Source of the DNA: DATJPR01 sp035506295
GTDB taxonomy: Bacteria > Bacteroidota > Ignavibacteria > UBA10030 > UBA6906
DNA: 46,447 nucleotides
Reading direction: 5' to 3'
Assembly (NCBI GenBank): GCA_035506295.1
Contig: DATJPR010000261.1
Span: 1-46,447, forward strand
Made by a program: the position numbers and the translations under genes. The notes beneath the pieces were generated by a model. The model did no database searches. It saw only the letters and a program-made list of their open reading frames with translations, and had not been told where the DNA came from. This document shows, in pieces, positions 17,101 to 24,090 of the stretch (within the stretch, counting starts at the first letter, position 1; each line of letters begins with the position of its first letter).

Positions 17101-19889
17101 TCGAGTTCTCCGCGGAAGCCGTTGCCATAGGTGTTGTCGTCGTGATAGACGACAATCGTCCCGGCGATGGTCACCGCGCCGAGATCGGCGTTGACATGGA
17201 TCGAATCGAGGTCGACGCCGTCGAAGGAGAACATCTGCGCTTCGCCGGGGTTCGTCGCCATGACGGCCCAGATCGAAAGCGACGTTCCGCCGCTGATGAC
17301 GTCGGCGATATTGGCGTCGATGCTGAAGCGGAGCCCGAAGCCCATCCCGGATTTTCGGGTGCCGGTGACGAAATTGATGTCTGAAATGGAAATGGGGAAT
17401 CCCATCATCCCGTGTTGCGGGCTGGCGAAGGACCAGGTGCCTTTCTGAAAATACGGCGACGTACTTGTCAGGCCGACGTTTTGAAACTTGACGGCTTTGA
17501 TGTCCATATTCGGAAGCCCGCCGACATTCCCGTTGATCGAGAGGTCGCCGCTGAACAAGGCCGATGCCGAGAATTTGCCCGCGGAGTCGATCAGATCGAT
17601 GTGCGAGGTGCTGTCGAGATCAAGCGTTGCGGCCCAGAGGCTCGCCTTGATCGGGCCGGACGGCACGATCGTGAACGAGAACTTCATGCTTCCCTTGGGT
17701 GGGTTTGACAGAAGCGCGGTATAGATCAATGCACTGTCGCTGATCGGAATCTGGAACCGGCCTTTCATCTTCCCTTCGGTCAGGGAACTGCACGCGAAAT
17801 TCACGCTGATCGTGTCGATACTGGCGCCCCAGTCCCCGAAATCGCCCTCAGGGTATTGCACGACATTGGTCGCAGCGATCAAGCCGGTGAATCCGGCTCC
17901 GTCGATGATGATGTTGGAGGCAACGATCTTCGGTGCACCGCTCTTGAAGGTCTTGAGCTGCGATGGCAGCGTGACCATCGCCGACTTGATGTAGAATCCG
18001 TGCCAGTCCGGACCGGGCGTTCCCTTCGGATAATTGGACGGGAACTTGATGCCCGGTGGGTTGGCGGAATCCGAATGATCGTACGTCATGTCGGTCACGA
18101 GGAGCTTCATGCCGGAAGAACCCGCGATCACGCACGTATCCATCGTCATCGCCGCCATCCAGTTGCCGGCGGTGGTAATCGTCGTACGGAAGGAAGCCGC
18201 GGCCTGTTTGCCGTTGTCCGGCTGCGGGATGAGCCAATCCCTCGGGAAGAGGACGTCGGCTCGCAGGCGGAGTTCCTTAAAGCCTTTGCAGTCCCACATC
18301 ATGTACGTTCCTGAATCGCTCATCGCAGGAGCTTTGAACATGAACCCGAAACTCGAGGTGTCGGTGTAGCCGAGATCCTCCGCGAGATAGAGGATCCCCT
18401 GTTTGGTGTCGATGCCGCCCGGCTGGAAGCAGATATTCGCTGCGCCGACGCCGAGCCCGACGGTCGGTCCAAGGTCGGGAAGCGGATAGGATGCCACGGC
18501 CTTGAGGGTGGCCTGCGTCGACGTGAAGTCCATCCCCACAATGCCGATCGTCATCGGAAACCCATCGGTGTTGTTGTCGAGACCGATCGGGAGGCCGACG
18601 GGAGTGCTCATGAGCAGCGCGCTGACAAGCTTGGAAGGCTGCTGTGCGGTCTTCATGACATTGTCGATGTCCGCATTCTTCAGGCCGAGCGAACTCATGT
18701 TGTTCGCGACCGTCGCGTTGATCGGCGAGCTGTTATCCTGCTTTGCCGTCACATCGCCTTTGATCATTTGGGAGGACGCGTTCACCTGGATCCCCGAGAA
18801 TTGGACCATGATCGGGGCGTGAAGATAGGGAACGGCGATGGTTCCTTCGCCCGTCAACGATGTGCCGCTGCTGCTGGTGAGCTTCGTGATCGCCATCCGG
18901 AACAGGCCGACGGATATCGAATCGTTGACATTGAACGTCTTCGAGGAGGCTGTCTGATCTGTGGGGGCTGCCGTAACGCAGGGGTCTCCGCATCCGTGGT
19001 TGCCTGCCTTTGTTGTGTCGGCTGAAGTGTCCTTGCTCGATGGGGACTGGGACGCCGGATAAAACGCCCACGCCTCGCTCTTTCCGTCGTTCCGTGTTGC
19101 GGGCTGGTTGCTCTGGTCCAACGCCTGGACCTGCCACGCGAACCCGGAATCGTTGCTGATCAGCGTGAACGCCGGGTCGGAGGGAAGATACTGGTAGTTG
19201 GGCGTGGGAACTGTTTTCGTGAAGAGCGGTGTGTTCTGCGTGAGAGCGACCGTCGGCGTCTGCGATCCGTAGAGAGGCACGATGGTCAGTTTGTATTGGG
19301 CGGGTCCGCCGGCGAGGAGATTCACCGGGGTCCACTGGAACAACGGATACGTCAATGTGCTCAGCGTATCCTTGTTGGCAGGCAGGACGAGCGTGGGAGG
19401 GTCGGGGATGACAATGGTAAATTGTCGGCACACCTGTCCGCTTCCCGCAAGGGGCTGGCCGTTTTTGTCGATCAGGGTGAGGCAATACTGGTACGTGCCT
19501 TCCGGAAGGCTCCCCGTGGTGGAGAACTGTGTCTTCCACGACGGGTCGACGTCGACGGCGTTGGCAGCGACGATATCTTTGCCGAATCGGGTCAGCGACT
19601 GGAGAGGCCCGATAGAGAAGTGCGGCGTTGACGGATCGTTGTCCTTGGATTTCGCGAGGACTTTGTTGGAGTTGAGGTCCTGGATGACGTACGACGCGCG
19701 AACGTCGGGATACGTGTTTTGCCCGGCGTTCGTGATGACCACCATGACGATGGTCGGATCGGATTCCCAGGTGGAGAGCTTTGCGGGAACGGGGTTGCGG
19801 AGATTGACGGTGACGGAGACCTGTGCGTGGGAAGGGAAGGCGGCCAGCACCAGGAGCATCACACCGCACACGACGTAGCGTCGGATCAT
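14166..19889 (-). CDS. Giant exported protein resembling TANFOR-type surface proteins
   Basis: A 1907-residue protein. The start is the ATG at 19889, since GGAGG lies 7 nt upstream and the signal peptide (about 1-22, ending PSHAQ) begins there; a longer frame adds 16 residues that do not fit. Residues about 22-170 form an Ig-like region ('VSVTVNLRNPVP', 'LPEGTYQYCLTLID'), then a Fn3-like part ('LPANKDTLSTLTYPLFQWTP', 'SGFAWQVQA.D') with the layout I recall for TANFOR-annotated Bacteroidota proteins. A very long beta-rich body follows with no clear enzyme motif. It lacks a sorting domain, so export may depend on the downstream barrel. First gene of a three-gene operon. The family link is from memory, not a search. 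Confidence 0.75.
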   Translation of the reverse strand: MIRRYVVCGVMLLVLAAFPSHAQVSVTVNLRNPVPAKLSTWESDPTIVMVVITNAGQNTYPDVRASYVIQDLNSNKVLAKSKDNDPSTPHFSIGPLQSLTRFGKDIVAANAVDVDPSWKTQFSTTGSLPEGTYQYCLTLIDKNGQPLAGSGQVCRQFTIVIPDPPTLVLPANKDTLSTLTYPLFQWTPVNLLAGGPAQYKLTIVPLYGSQTPTVALTQNTPLFTKTVPTPNYQYLPSDPAFTLISNDSGFAWQVQALDQSNQPATRNDGKSEAWAFYPASQSPSSKDTSADTTKAGNHGCGDPCVTAAPTDQTASSKTFNVNDSISVGLFRMAITKLTSSSGTSLTGEGTIAVPYLHAPIMVQFSGIQVNASSQMIKGDVTAKQDNSSPINATVANNMSSLGLKNADIDNVMKTAQQPSKLVSALLMSTPVGLPIGLDNNTDGFPMTIGIVGMDFTSTQATLKAVASYPLPDLGPTVGLGVGAANICFQPGGIDTKQGILYLAEDLGYTDTSSFGFMFKAPAMSDSGTYMMWDCKGFKELRLRADVLFPRDWLIPQPDNGKQAAASFRTTITTAGNWMAAMTMDTCVIAGSSGMKLLVTDMTYDHSDSANPPGIKFPSNYPKGTPGPDWHGFYIKSAMVTLPSQLKTFKSGAPKIVASNIIIDGAGFTGLIAATNVVQYPEGDFGDWGASIDTISVNFACSSLTEGKMKGRFQIPISDSALIYTALLSNPPKGSMKFSFTIVPSGPIKASLWAATLDLDSTSHIDLIDSAGKFSASALFSGDLSINGNVGGLPNMDIKAVKFQNVGLTSTSPYFQKGTWSFASPQHGMMGFPISISDINFVTGTRKSGMGFGLRFSIDANIADVISGGTSLSIWAVMATNPGEAQMFSFDGVDLDSIHVNADLGAVTIAGTIVVYHDDNTYGNGFRGELDANFLKAVEVKAVAQFGTVNGYRYWYVDASAIFSTGIPVFTGVAFYGFGGGAWYHMNVKPVSTIADNPSVGDSPGTTKSGFTFTPDQSIDLGLEASVTVGTHPSPLLFSADVTLQVQFVSNGIGSITLAGDGYMIATSFDKRNEANFRATASISYDFVNSIFEGNFHVWSQGNIAAVAKVDASINLHFDQANWHVLIGTPSQEISVQLFSVATVQAYIMAGTDIPAPDPNNFPHRAEVEQAIGHPLPTDHMPISEKTEGFALGASLGVSADLTFAIFKAHMAFGFGFDIAVVHQTNIVCSNMGNQPPGYDGWFGYGDLYAYVDFKISIHVDVWFTSGDFDILDMGAGALCRFTTPNPTWVQGTVGGHFSILNGLVEGDCEFVFELGSHCAQASDAFTVDIINDVQPKDGTGNYDVYGRPTVSLHFPVNQSFDLQYMQDDQQVTGTFRVIVDQYAVSSNGNPVSTSWDSPDGYTLFLLHDQHLPENSPLVMTFMIHAEQFDGSTWSIVHKKSDNSEVREAITVHFSTGPLPDHIVDEIVVQTVPHALQRNFLTGEEPTGRITTFESVSNLFPPSGATVKNSYVAKFIPIGNGDTMESTVSIDGSGRNITFPMPAITKGSEYALQIVRRFSSSMLVLSALTQTKTISAMSMNKGQQGYHQLPMTTSLASSTITVNARPKTAPTPGAEVSQNEHLLYLLYFRASQYGTLSEKINDFQTVRTDDSKYWDVYEAITPVFNVYEGFDDFDMYGYTMHEAEVDQQAAPLVRVDALKPTETWFTSYAKNNIYQHIIDLQVHGLWHFDPSLSDPAFALFNIGTPGPFVSFVGPSTGKLSPPAPPMPISRFSFGTKSFGLPFIASRREVKFKYLHPELIPVDYINLRFGVGRVMAEYQMGGADDDESEIYGKGDWIASSSGWMQNVLSGDLNAYDARYKPIYAGSYTLSFIYSPKMSFDGKGPWINRTFTVGNPKSLIIKTPNLGRMH

Positions 19890-20024
19890 GCGCACCTCCG
19901 TCGATCGTAGGGAAACGAGGACCGGAGGACACTGCACGAAAGGAAACCCGGCGACGCAGTCGTGTCCGCGGTCGCAACCGCGGAGCCTCCGGAAATTTCA
20001 AGGAACGAAGAATCGAATGCGGGG

Positions 20025-20054
20025 AATATACCTATTTGGGTACCGATCTGTCAA
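20025..20054 (-). promoter_or_regulatory. Sigma-70-type promoter for the minus-strand three-gene operon
   Basis: On the minus strand TTGACA (20054-20049) and TATATT (20030-20025) are 18 bp apart. The expected start near 20018 gives a leader of about 130 nt. That leader includes a CCGCGG-TCGCAA-CCGCGG hairpin, written on the plus strand near 19966-19983. Confidence 0.7.
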
Positions 20055-20154
20055 GTGAAAAATTCGCCGCGTGCCGCTGATCACAGGGCCCGGCGCTTCA
20101 ATTCTCCTGCCCCCGCTGCCGCTGCTCTCTCCCCGGGAAGGTCGCCGGCGGCTC

Positions 20155-20183
20155 TTGACAAAACGATATCTTCTCCCTAAAAT
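20155..20183 (+). promoter_or_regulatory. Sigma-70-type promoter of the LacI-type regulator
   Basis: TTGACA (20155-20160) and TAAAAT (20178-20183) are 17 bp apart, close to the housekeeping consensus. The operator palindrome overlaps the -10 element and the start site, so binding should block transcription. Confidence 0.8.
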
Positions 20184-20199
20184 GTAACCGGTTACATTT
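20180..20199. promoter_or_regulatory. LacI-family operator palindrome
   Basis: A perfect 20-bp palindrome, AAATGTAACCGGTTACATTT, 22 bp upstream of the regulator's ATG. The central CG-type dyad with TGTAACCGGTTACA is typical of LacI/GalR-family operators. Its place on the promoter indicates autorepression, with control of the downstream phosphorylase by read-through. Confidence 0.88.
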
Positions 20200-20221
20200 C
20201 CCAACATCTTCCCGATGAGGC

Positions 20222-21241
20222 ATGGCGACACAACCGAGCGTCACGATTCGTGACGTCGCGAAGAAAGCGGGCGTCTCTGTCGCAACGGTTTCACGCGTCC
20301 TGAACAACAGCGCGCTGGTGACCGACAAGACCCGCAACAGGATTCAGTCCGTGGCGGAAAAGCTGCGCTACATTCCGAATGCCAGCGCGCGGGGCCTGAA
20401 CACGCGTCGCAGCGACATTGTCGCTCTTCTCCTGCCCGCCGTCAACGGAGACTTCTTCTCCGAAGTGATTCGCGGCGCCGATGAGGCGGCCGGGGAACAG
20501 GGGTATCACATCCTCGTCTCGAGCCACCACAACGATCCGTCGGAAATGCAGGCGGAACTCCAGGTGATCGCCGGGCGTGTCGACGGCCTGTTGCTCATGG
20601 CGCCGAACCAGGACGCTCACACCCTGCGCAGGAAGATCCTCCCTTCGAATCTTCCGTCCGTGCTGTTGAATTGCCGGCCGGGGCGCGAACCCCTGGATGC
20701 GCTCACCGTGGACAACAAGACAGGGGCGATGGAGGTCGTTGCACATCTGATCGGTCACGGTCACCGGCGCATCGCCATCATCAAGGGGTTGAAGGAAAAC
20801 ATTGATTCGCGCGAACGTCTGGAAGGATACCGGCAGGCACTGAAACAGTATGGGTGCGAGCGGTTGTCGGCGCTGGAGATCGAGGGGAGTTTCGTCGAGT
20901 CTTCCGGCTATGACGCGGTGCCCGCCATCCTCAACCTGCGACCTCGTCCCACCGCGGTGTTTGCTTCAAACGATGCCATGGCCGTCGGCGCGCTGAGCGC
21001 CCTCCTGGACGCGGGGGTGAGCATTCCCGGAGAAATTGCGCTCGCCGGTTTCGACGATACCCCCGGCGTGCAGTACCTCACCCCCTCCCTGACAACAGTT
21101 AAGGTGCCGATCAGCGACCTCGGCGCACAAGCGATGAAAAGAGTCCTCGACAAAGTCCACGGGAGAAAACGGCTCAAGCCCGAACATCTCGTGCTGCCCA
21201 CAGAGCTCGTCATCCGTCATTCGTGCGGCTGCCAATTCTAA
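20222..21241 (+). CDS. LacI/GalR-family transcriptional repressor
   Basis: A 339-residue regulator. The helix-turn-helix (about 7-26: TIRDVAKKAGVSVATVSRVL) and hinge helix (about 50-60, ASARGLNTRRS) are canonical. The periplasmic-binding-like effector domain (about 62-335) includes 'ADEAAGEQGYHILVSS', 'DGLLLMAPN', 'GHRRIAIIKG', 'AVFASNDAMAVGAL' and 'LAGFDDTPG'. It most likely senses a sugar, plausibly cellobiose or a related disaccharide given the next gene, and controls its own promoter. The phosphorylase gene starts 29 bp downstream in the same direction. The effector is inference. Confidence 0.93.
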   Translation: MATQPSVTIRDVAKKAGVSVATVSRVLNNSALVTDKTRNRIQSVAEKLRYIPNASARGLNTRRSDIVALLLPAVNGDFFSEVIRGADEAAGEQGYHILVSSHHNDPSEMQAELQVIAGRVDGLLLMAPNQDAHTLRRKILPSNLPSVLLNCRPGREPLDALTVDNKTGAMEVVAHLIGHGHRRIAIIKGLKENIDSRERLEGYRQALKQYGCERLSALEIEGSFVESSGYDAVPAILNLRPRPTAVFASNDAMAVGALSALLDAGVSIPGEIALAGFDDTPGVQYLTPSLTTVKVPISDLGAQAMKRVLDKVHGRKRLKPEHLVLPTELVIRHSCGCQF

Positions 21242-21270
21242 GAACACTTCCCAGAAGAAGGAGACCGTGA

Positions 21271-23709
21271 ATGCGTTACGGCTATTTCGACGATGAACAG
21301 AAGGAATACGTGATCACCAGGCCCGATACACCGCTGCCCTGGATCAACTACCTCGGAACAAGCGACTTCTACGGGATCATCTCCAATACGGCGGGCGGGT
21401 ACTGCTTCTACCAGGATTCGCGCATGCGGCGCCTGACCCGGTACCGCTACAATAATATCCCGATGGACAGCAACGGGAGATATCTCTATATCAAGGACGG
21501 GGACACGGTCTGGAACCCGATGTGGAAGCCGATGCGCGTGCCTCTCGACCGGTATGAATGCCGGCACGGCCTCGGGTACACCAGGGTCACCGGCGAGAAA
21601 AACGGCCTGGAAGTCTCGACGCTCTTCTTCATTCCTCTCGGCGCAAGACACGAGGTATGGCAGGTGCGCCTGACCAATCGTTCTGCAAAAACCAAGAAGT
21701 TCCGGATGTGGAGCTTTGTCGAATGGTGCCTGTGGGAGGCCTTCGACGACATGACGAATTTCCAGAGGAATTATTCCACCGGTCAGGTGGAGATCGACAA
21801 AGGAACGATCTTCCATATCACGGAATACCGCGAGCGGCGGAACCACTATGGATATTTTTCCTGCAGCGAGCCGGTGTCGGGTTTCGACAGCAGTCGCGAC
21901 GCGTTCGTCGGGGTGCATCAGGGTCTCGACGGCCCCCTCGCGGTCATGCAGGGTTCCTGCCGGAACAGCGTCGCCTATGGGTGGCTCCCCATCGGCGTGC
22001 ACCAGCTCGACATCGAACTTCCTCCGGGGGAAAGCAAGACCGTCAACTTCTTGCTCGGCTATGGCGAAAACGCTCCGGACCGCAAATTCCTGGAGGGCGG
22101 CAAGATCAGGAAGGATGAATTCGAACAGGTGCGGTCCGCGTTCGCCTCATCTGCCGACGTTGACTCCGCCTTTGAAGCGTTTACGTCGTATTGGGCCAAT
22201 CTCCTCTCGACCTACAACGCGACATCGCCCGATCCGATCATCAACAGAATGGCGAACGTCTGGAATCAGTATCAGTGCATGGTAACGTTCAACCTCTCCC
22301 GCTCGACATCGCTCTATGAGTCCGGCATCGGAAGAGGCATGGGCTATCGCGACAGCAACCAGGACATTCTCGGATTCGTCCATATTCTCCCCGATCGGGC
22401 CCGGCAGAGGATCCTGGATCTTGCAGCGACGCAGCTCTCCGACGGGACATGCTTTCACCAGTATCAGCCCCTGACGAAAAAGGGAAATGCCGACATCGGC
22501 GGCGGGTTCAATGACGATCCGCTCTGGCTGATCCTCTCCGTGGCGGCGTATGTCAAAGAGACGGGCGATGCCACGATCCTGAACGAGCGGTGCGTGTACG
22601 CCGACAAACAAGAAGCGAAGTCCACGCTGCTGGATCACCTCCATCTGTCGCTCAAGTACACGATGGACCATCGGGGCCCTCACGGGCTTCCGTTGATCGG
22701 CCACGCGGACTGGAACGACTGCCTGAACCTGAACTGTTTCTCGTCGACGCCCGGGGAAAGCTTCCAGCTTGCGGGGCACATCGAGAACGACAAGGTCGCG
22801 GAATCCGTTATGATCGCAGGCCTCTTCTGTAGGGCGTGCGATGAAATGGCCGATCTCTTGAAGAGCACGGGGAACGGTGCACGGGCGGACGAGTACACGC
22901 GGAACGGCGTGGCCATGAGAGAGACCGTGTACAAGCACGGATGGGACGGCGAGTGGTTTCTCCGAGCGTACGATGCGAACAGCAAGAAACTCGGCTCCTC
23001 TGAGAATGAGGAGGGGAAGATCTTCATCGAGAGCCAGGGTTGGGGTGTGCTCGGCGGCATCGGCATGGAAAACGGGTACGCGAAGAAGGCCCTCGACAGC
23101 GTGCAGAAACATCTCGCCACACCCAACGGGATCGTCCTTCAGCAACCGGCATTTCAGAAGTATTATCTTCACCTGGGCGAAGTGAGCTCCTACCCGCCGG
23201 GCTACAAGGAGAACGCAGGCATCTTCACGCACAACAACACCTGGATCCAGATCGCTGAAACGATGCTCGGGCGGGGCGACCGTGCAATGGAATACTACCT
23301 GAGCATCTGCCCGCCGACAAAAGAAGATCAGATCGATACCTATCGTTCGGAGCCGTATGTCTACAGCCAGATGACCGCCGGCCGCGATGCTCCCACGCCG
23401 GGAGAAGGGAAGAATTCGTGGCTGACGGGTACGGTCGCGTGGTCGTTCGTCGCCTTGTCGCAGTATATTCTCGGCGTTCGGCCGGCGTACGACGGCCTCG
23501 TGATTGATCCTTGCGTTCCCGCATCATGGGACAAGTTCAGCATTGTGCGGAAGTTCAGGGGAGCCACATACGTGATTACCGTCCTCAATCCGAAGAAGGT
23601 CAACAAGGGAGTGAAAAAACTCACGGTCGATGGCAAAGCGGTTGAGGGGAACAAGGTGCAGCTCTTCAGCGATGGGAAGAGGCACGTCGTGGTGGCTGAA
23701 ATGGGATGA
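21271..23709 (+). CDS. GH94 glycoside phosphorylase, probably cellobiose phosphorylase
   Basis: An 812-residue enzyme of the usual GH94 length. The N-terminal beta-sandwich (about 1-290) starts 'YGYFDDEQKEYVITRPDTPLPWINYLG'-like, the (alpha/alpha)6 catalytic part follows, and a short beta domain closes. Motifs include GMGYRDSNQD (about 356-365), 'HQYQPLTKKGNADIGGGFNDDPLWLI' in the sugar-binding region, and ADWNDC (about 479-484) with the Asp of the WND motif as presumed general acid. Cellobiose phosphorylase converts cellobiose and phosphate to glucose 1-phosphate and glucose in the cytoplasm (no signal peptide here). Ribosome site AAGGAGA. Other GH94 specificities cannot be fully excluded. 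Confidence 0.9.
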   Translation: MRYGYFDDEQKEYVITRPDTPLPWINYLGTSDFYGIISNTAGGYCFYQDSRMRRLTRYRYNNIPMDSNGRYLYIKDGDTVWNPMWKPMRVPLDRYECRHGLGYTRVTGEKNGLEVSTLFFIPLGARHEVWQVRLTNRSAKTKKFRMWSFVEWCLWEAFDDMTNFQRNYSTGQVEIDKGTIFHITEYRERRNHYGYFSCSEPVSGFDSSRDAFVGVHQGLDGPLAVMQGSCRNSVAYGWLPIGVHQLDIELPPGESKTVNFLLGYGENAPDRKFLEGGKIRKDEFEQVRSAFASSADVDSAFEAFTSYWANLLSTYNATSPDPIINRMANVWNQYQCMVTFNLSRSTSLYESGIGRGMGYRDSNQDILGFVHILPDRARQRILDLAATQLSDGTCFHQYQPLTKKGNADIGGGFNDDPLWLILSVAAYVKETGDATILNERCVYADKQEAKSTLLDHLHLSLKYTMDHRGPHGLPLIGHADWNDCLNLNCFSSTPGESFQLAGHIENDKVAESVMIAGLFCRACDEMADLLKSTGNGARADEYTRNGVAMRETVYKHGWDGEWFLRAYDANSKKLGSSENEEGKIFIESQGWGVLGGIGMENGYAKKALDSVQKHLATPNGIVLQQPAFQKYYLHLGEVSSYPPGYKENAGIFTHNNTWIQIAETMLGRGDRAMEYYLSICPPTKEDQIDTYRSEPYVYSQMTAGRDAPTPGEGKNSWLTGTVAWSFVALSQYILGVRPAYDGLVIDPCVPASWDKFSIVRKFRGATYVITVLNPKKVNKGVKKLTVDGKAVEGNKVQLFSDGKRHVVVAEMG

Positions 23710-23730
23710 GGGCGAAGTGAGAAGGGCTAT

Positions 23731-23790
23731 GAGTAGGACGTAGGAAGGAGGAAGTAGGAAGAAAGATGTGAGCAGCAAGCAGTAGGGAGT
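23731..23790 (-). repeat. Heptanucleotide arrays, reverse orientation
   Basis: Tandem 7-bp units GAGTAGG, ACGTAGG, AAGGAGG, AAGTAGG (23731-23758) and GAGCAGC, AAGCAGT, AGGGAGT (23770-23790). The first set is the reverse complement of the CTTCCTA type at 10245-10272. They begin 22 bp after the phosphorylase stop. Confidence 0.75.
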
Positions 23791-23890
23791 CGGCGGAAAT
23801 CGGCGTGCAGACGACTGGTGGCAGAAGATGCGCACCGTGCGGGAGCGGCGCTCCTATGACAAGAGATCGTAGACGATGTGACACCGCTTC

Positions 23891-23919
23891 TTGCTTCGTA
23901 TCGGCGGGCGGAGTATATT
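23891..23919 (+). promoter_or_regulatory. Promoter for the structured leader and VIT/vWFA gene
   Basis: TTGCTT (23891-23896) and TATATT (23914-23919) are 17 bp apart. A start near 23926 would put the structured RNA and terminator at the front of the transcript. Confidence 0.65.
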
Positions 23920-23946
23920 GTTCAACAGGATCAACGAAAACCTTTG

Positions 23947-24035
23947 ATGGGCGACACTGTGGGAGGTGTTTTCGGATAGACCGGATCGCAACACGAAGCT
24001 GAAACCACTCCGCGGGTAGTCCGCGGATCGCCCAT
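23947..24035 (+). ncRNA. Structured 5' leader RNA, candidate riboswitch, class not recognised
   Basis: Nested complementary segments define a multi-stem fold. P1 is ATGGGCGA (23947-23954) with TCGCCCAT (24028-24035), 8 bp. P2 is GTGG (23959-23962) with CCAC (24005-24008). P3 is GTGTT (23966-23970) with AACAC (23990-23994), capped by CGG/CCG at 23973-23975 and 23981-23983. P5 is CCGCGG (24010-24015) with CCGCGG (24021-24026) around a 5-nt loop. So a closing stem encloses a junction with two arms. A terminator follows 9 nt later and the coding ATG soon after, the classic layout of a transcription-attenuating riboswitch. I compared it by eye with the common classes and found no match. Confidence 0.6.
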
Positions 24036-24044
24036 TGACAACTG

Positions 24045-24077
24045 AGCCTTTTCATCCGACGATGAAGAGGCTTTTTT
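24045..24077 (+). terminator. Intrinsic terminator/attenuator just before the VIT/vWFA gene
   Basis: An 11-bp stem AGCCTTTTCAT / ATGAAGAGGCT with one G-U pair and loop CCGACG, followed by TTTTTT. It ends 3 nt before the GGAGG (24081-24085) of the downstream gene. A terminator placed here would block that gene unless it is overridden, so it is probably conditional. Confidence 0.8.
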
Positions 24078-24090
24078 CTTGGAGGTCGGC

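Noticed and set aside
16002..19878. Several long plus-strand frames opposite the giant protein
   Set aside because: Their arginine-rich, featureless products are typical shadows of a high-GC gene on the other strand.
19974..19988. Minus-strand sigma-54-like site AGGCTCC-GCGG-TTGC before the giant-protein gene
   Set aside because: Spacing fits, but the -24 element is poor, it lies within a GC hairpin, and a much better sigma-70 promoter is upstream.
23947..24035. Known riboswitch classes (TPP, cobalamin, SAM, c-di-GMP, glycine, fluoride, ZTP, guanidine, lysine, purine) for the leader
   Set aside because: By eye the conserved core sequences of these classes are not present; a covariance search is needed to be sure.
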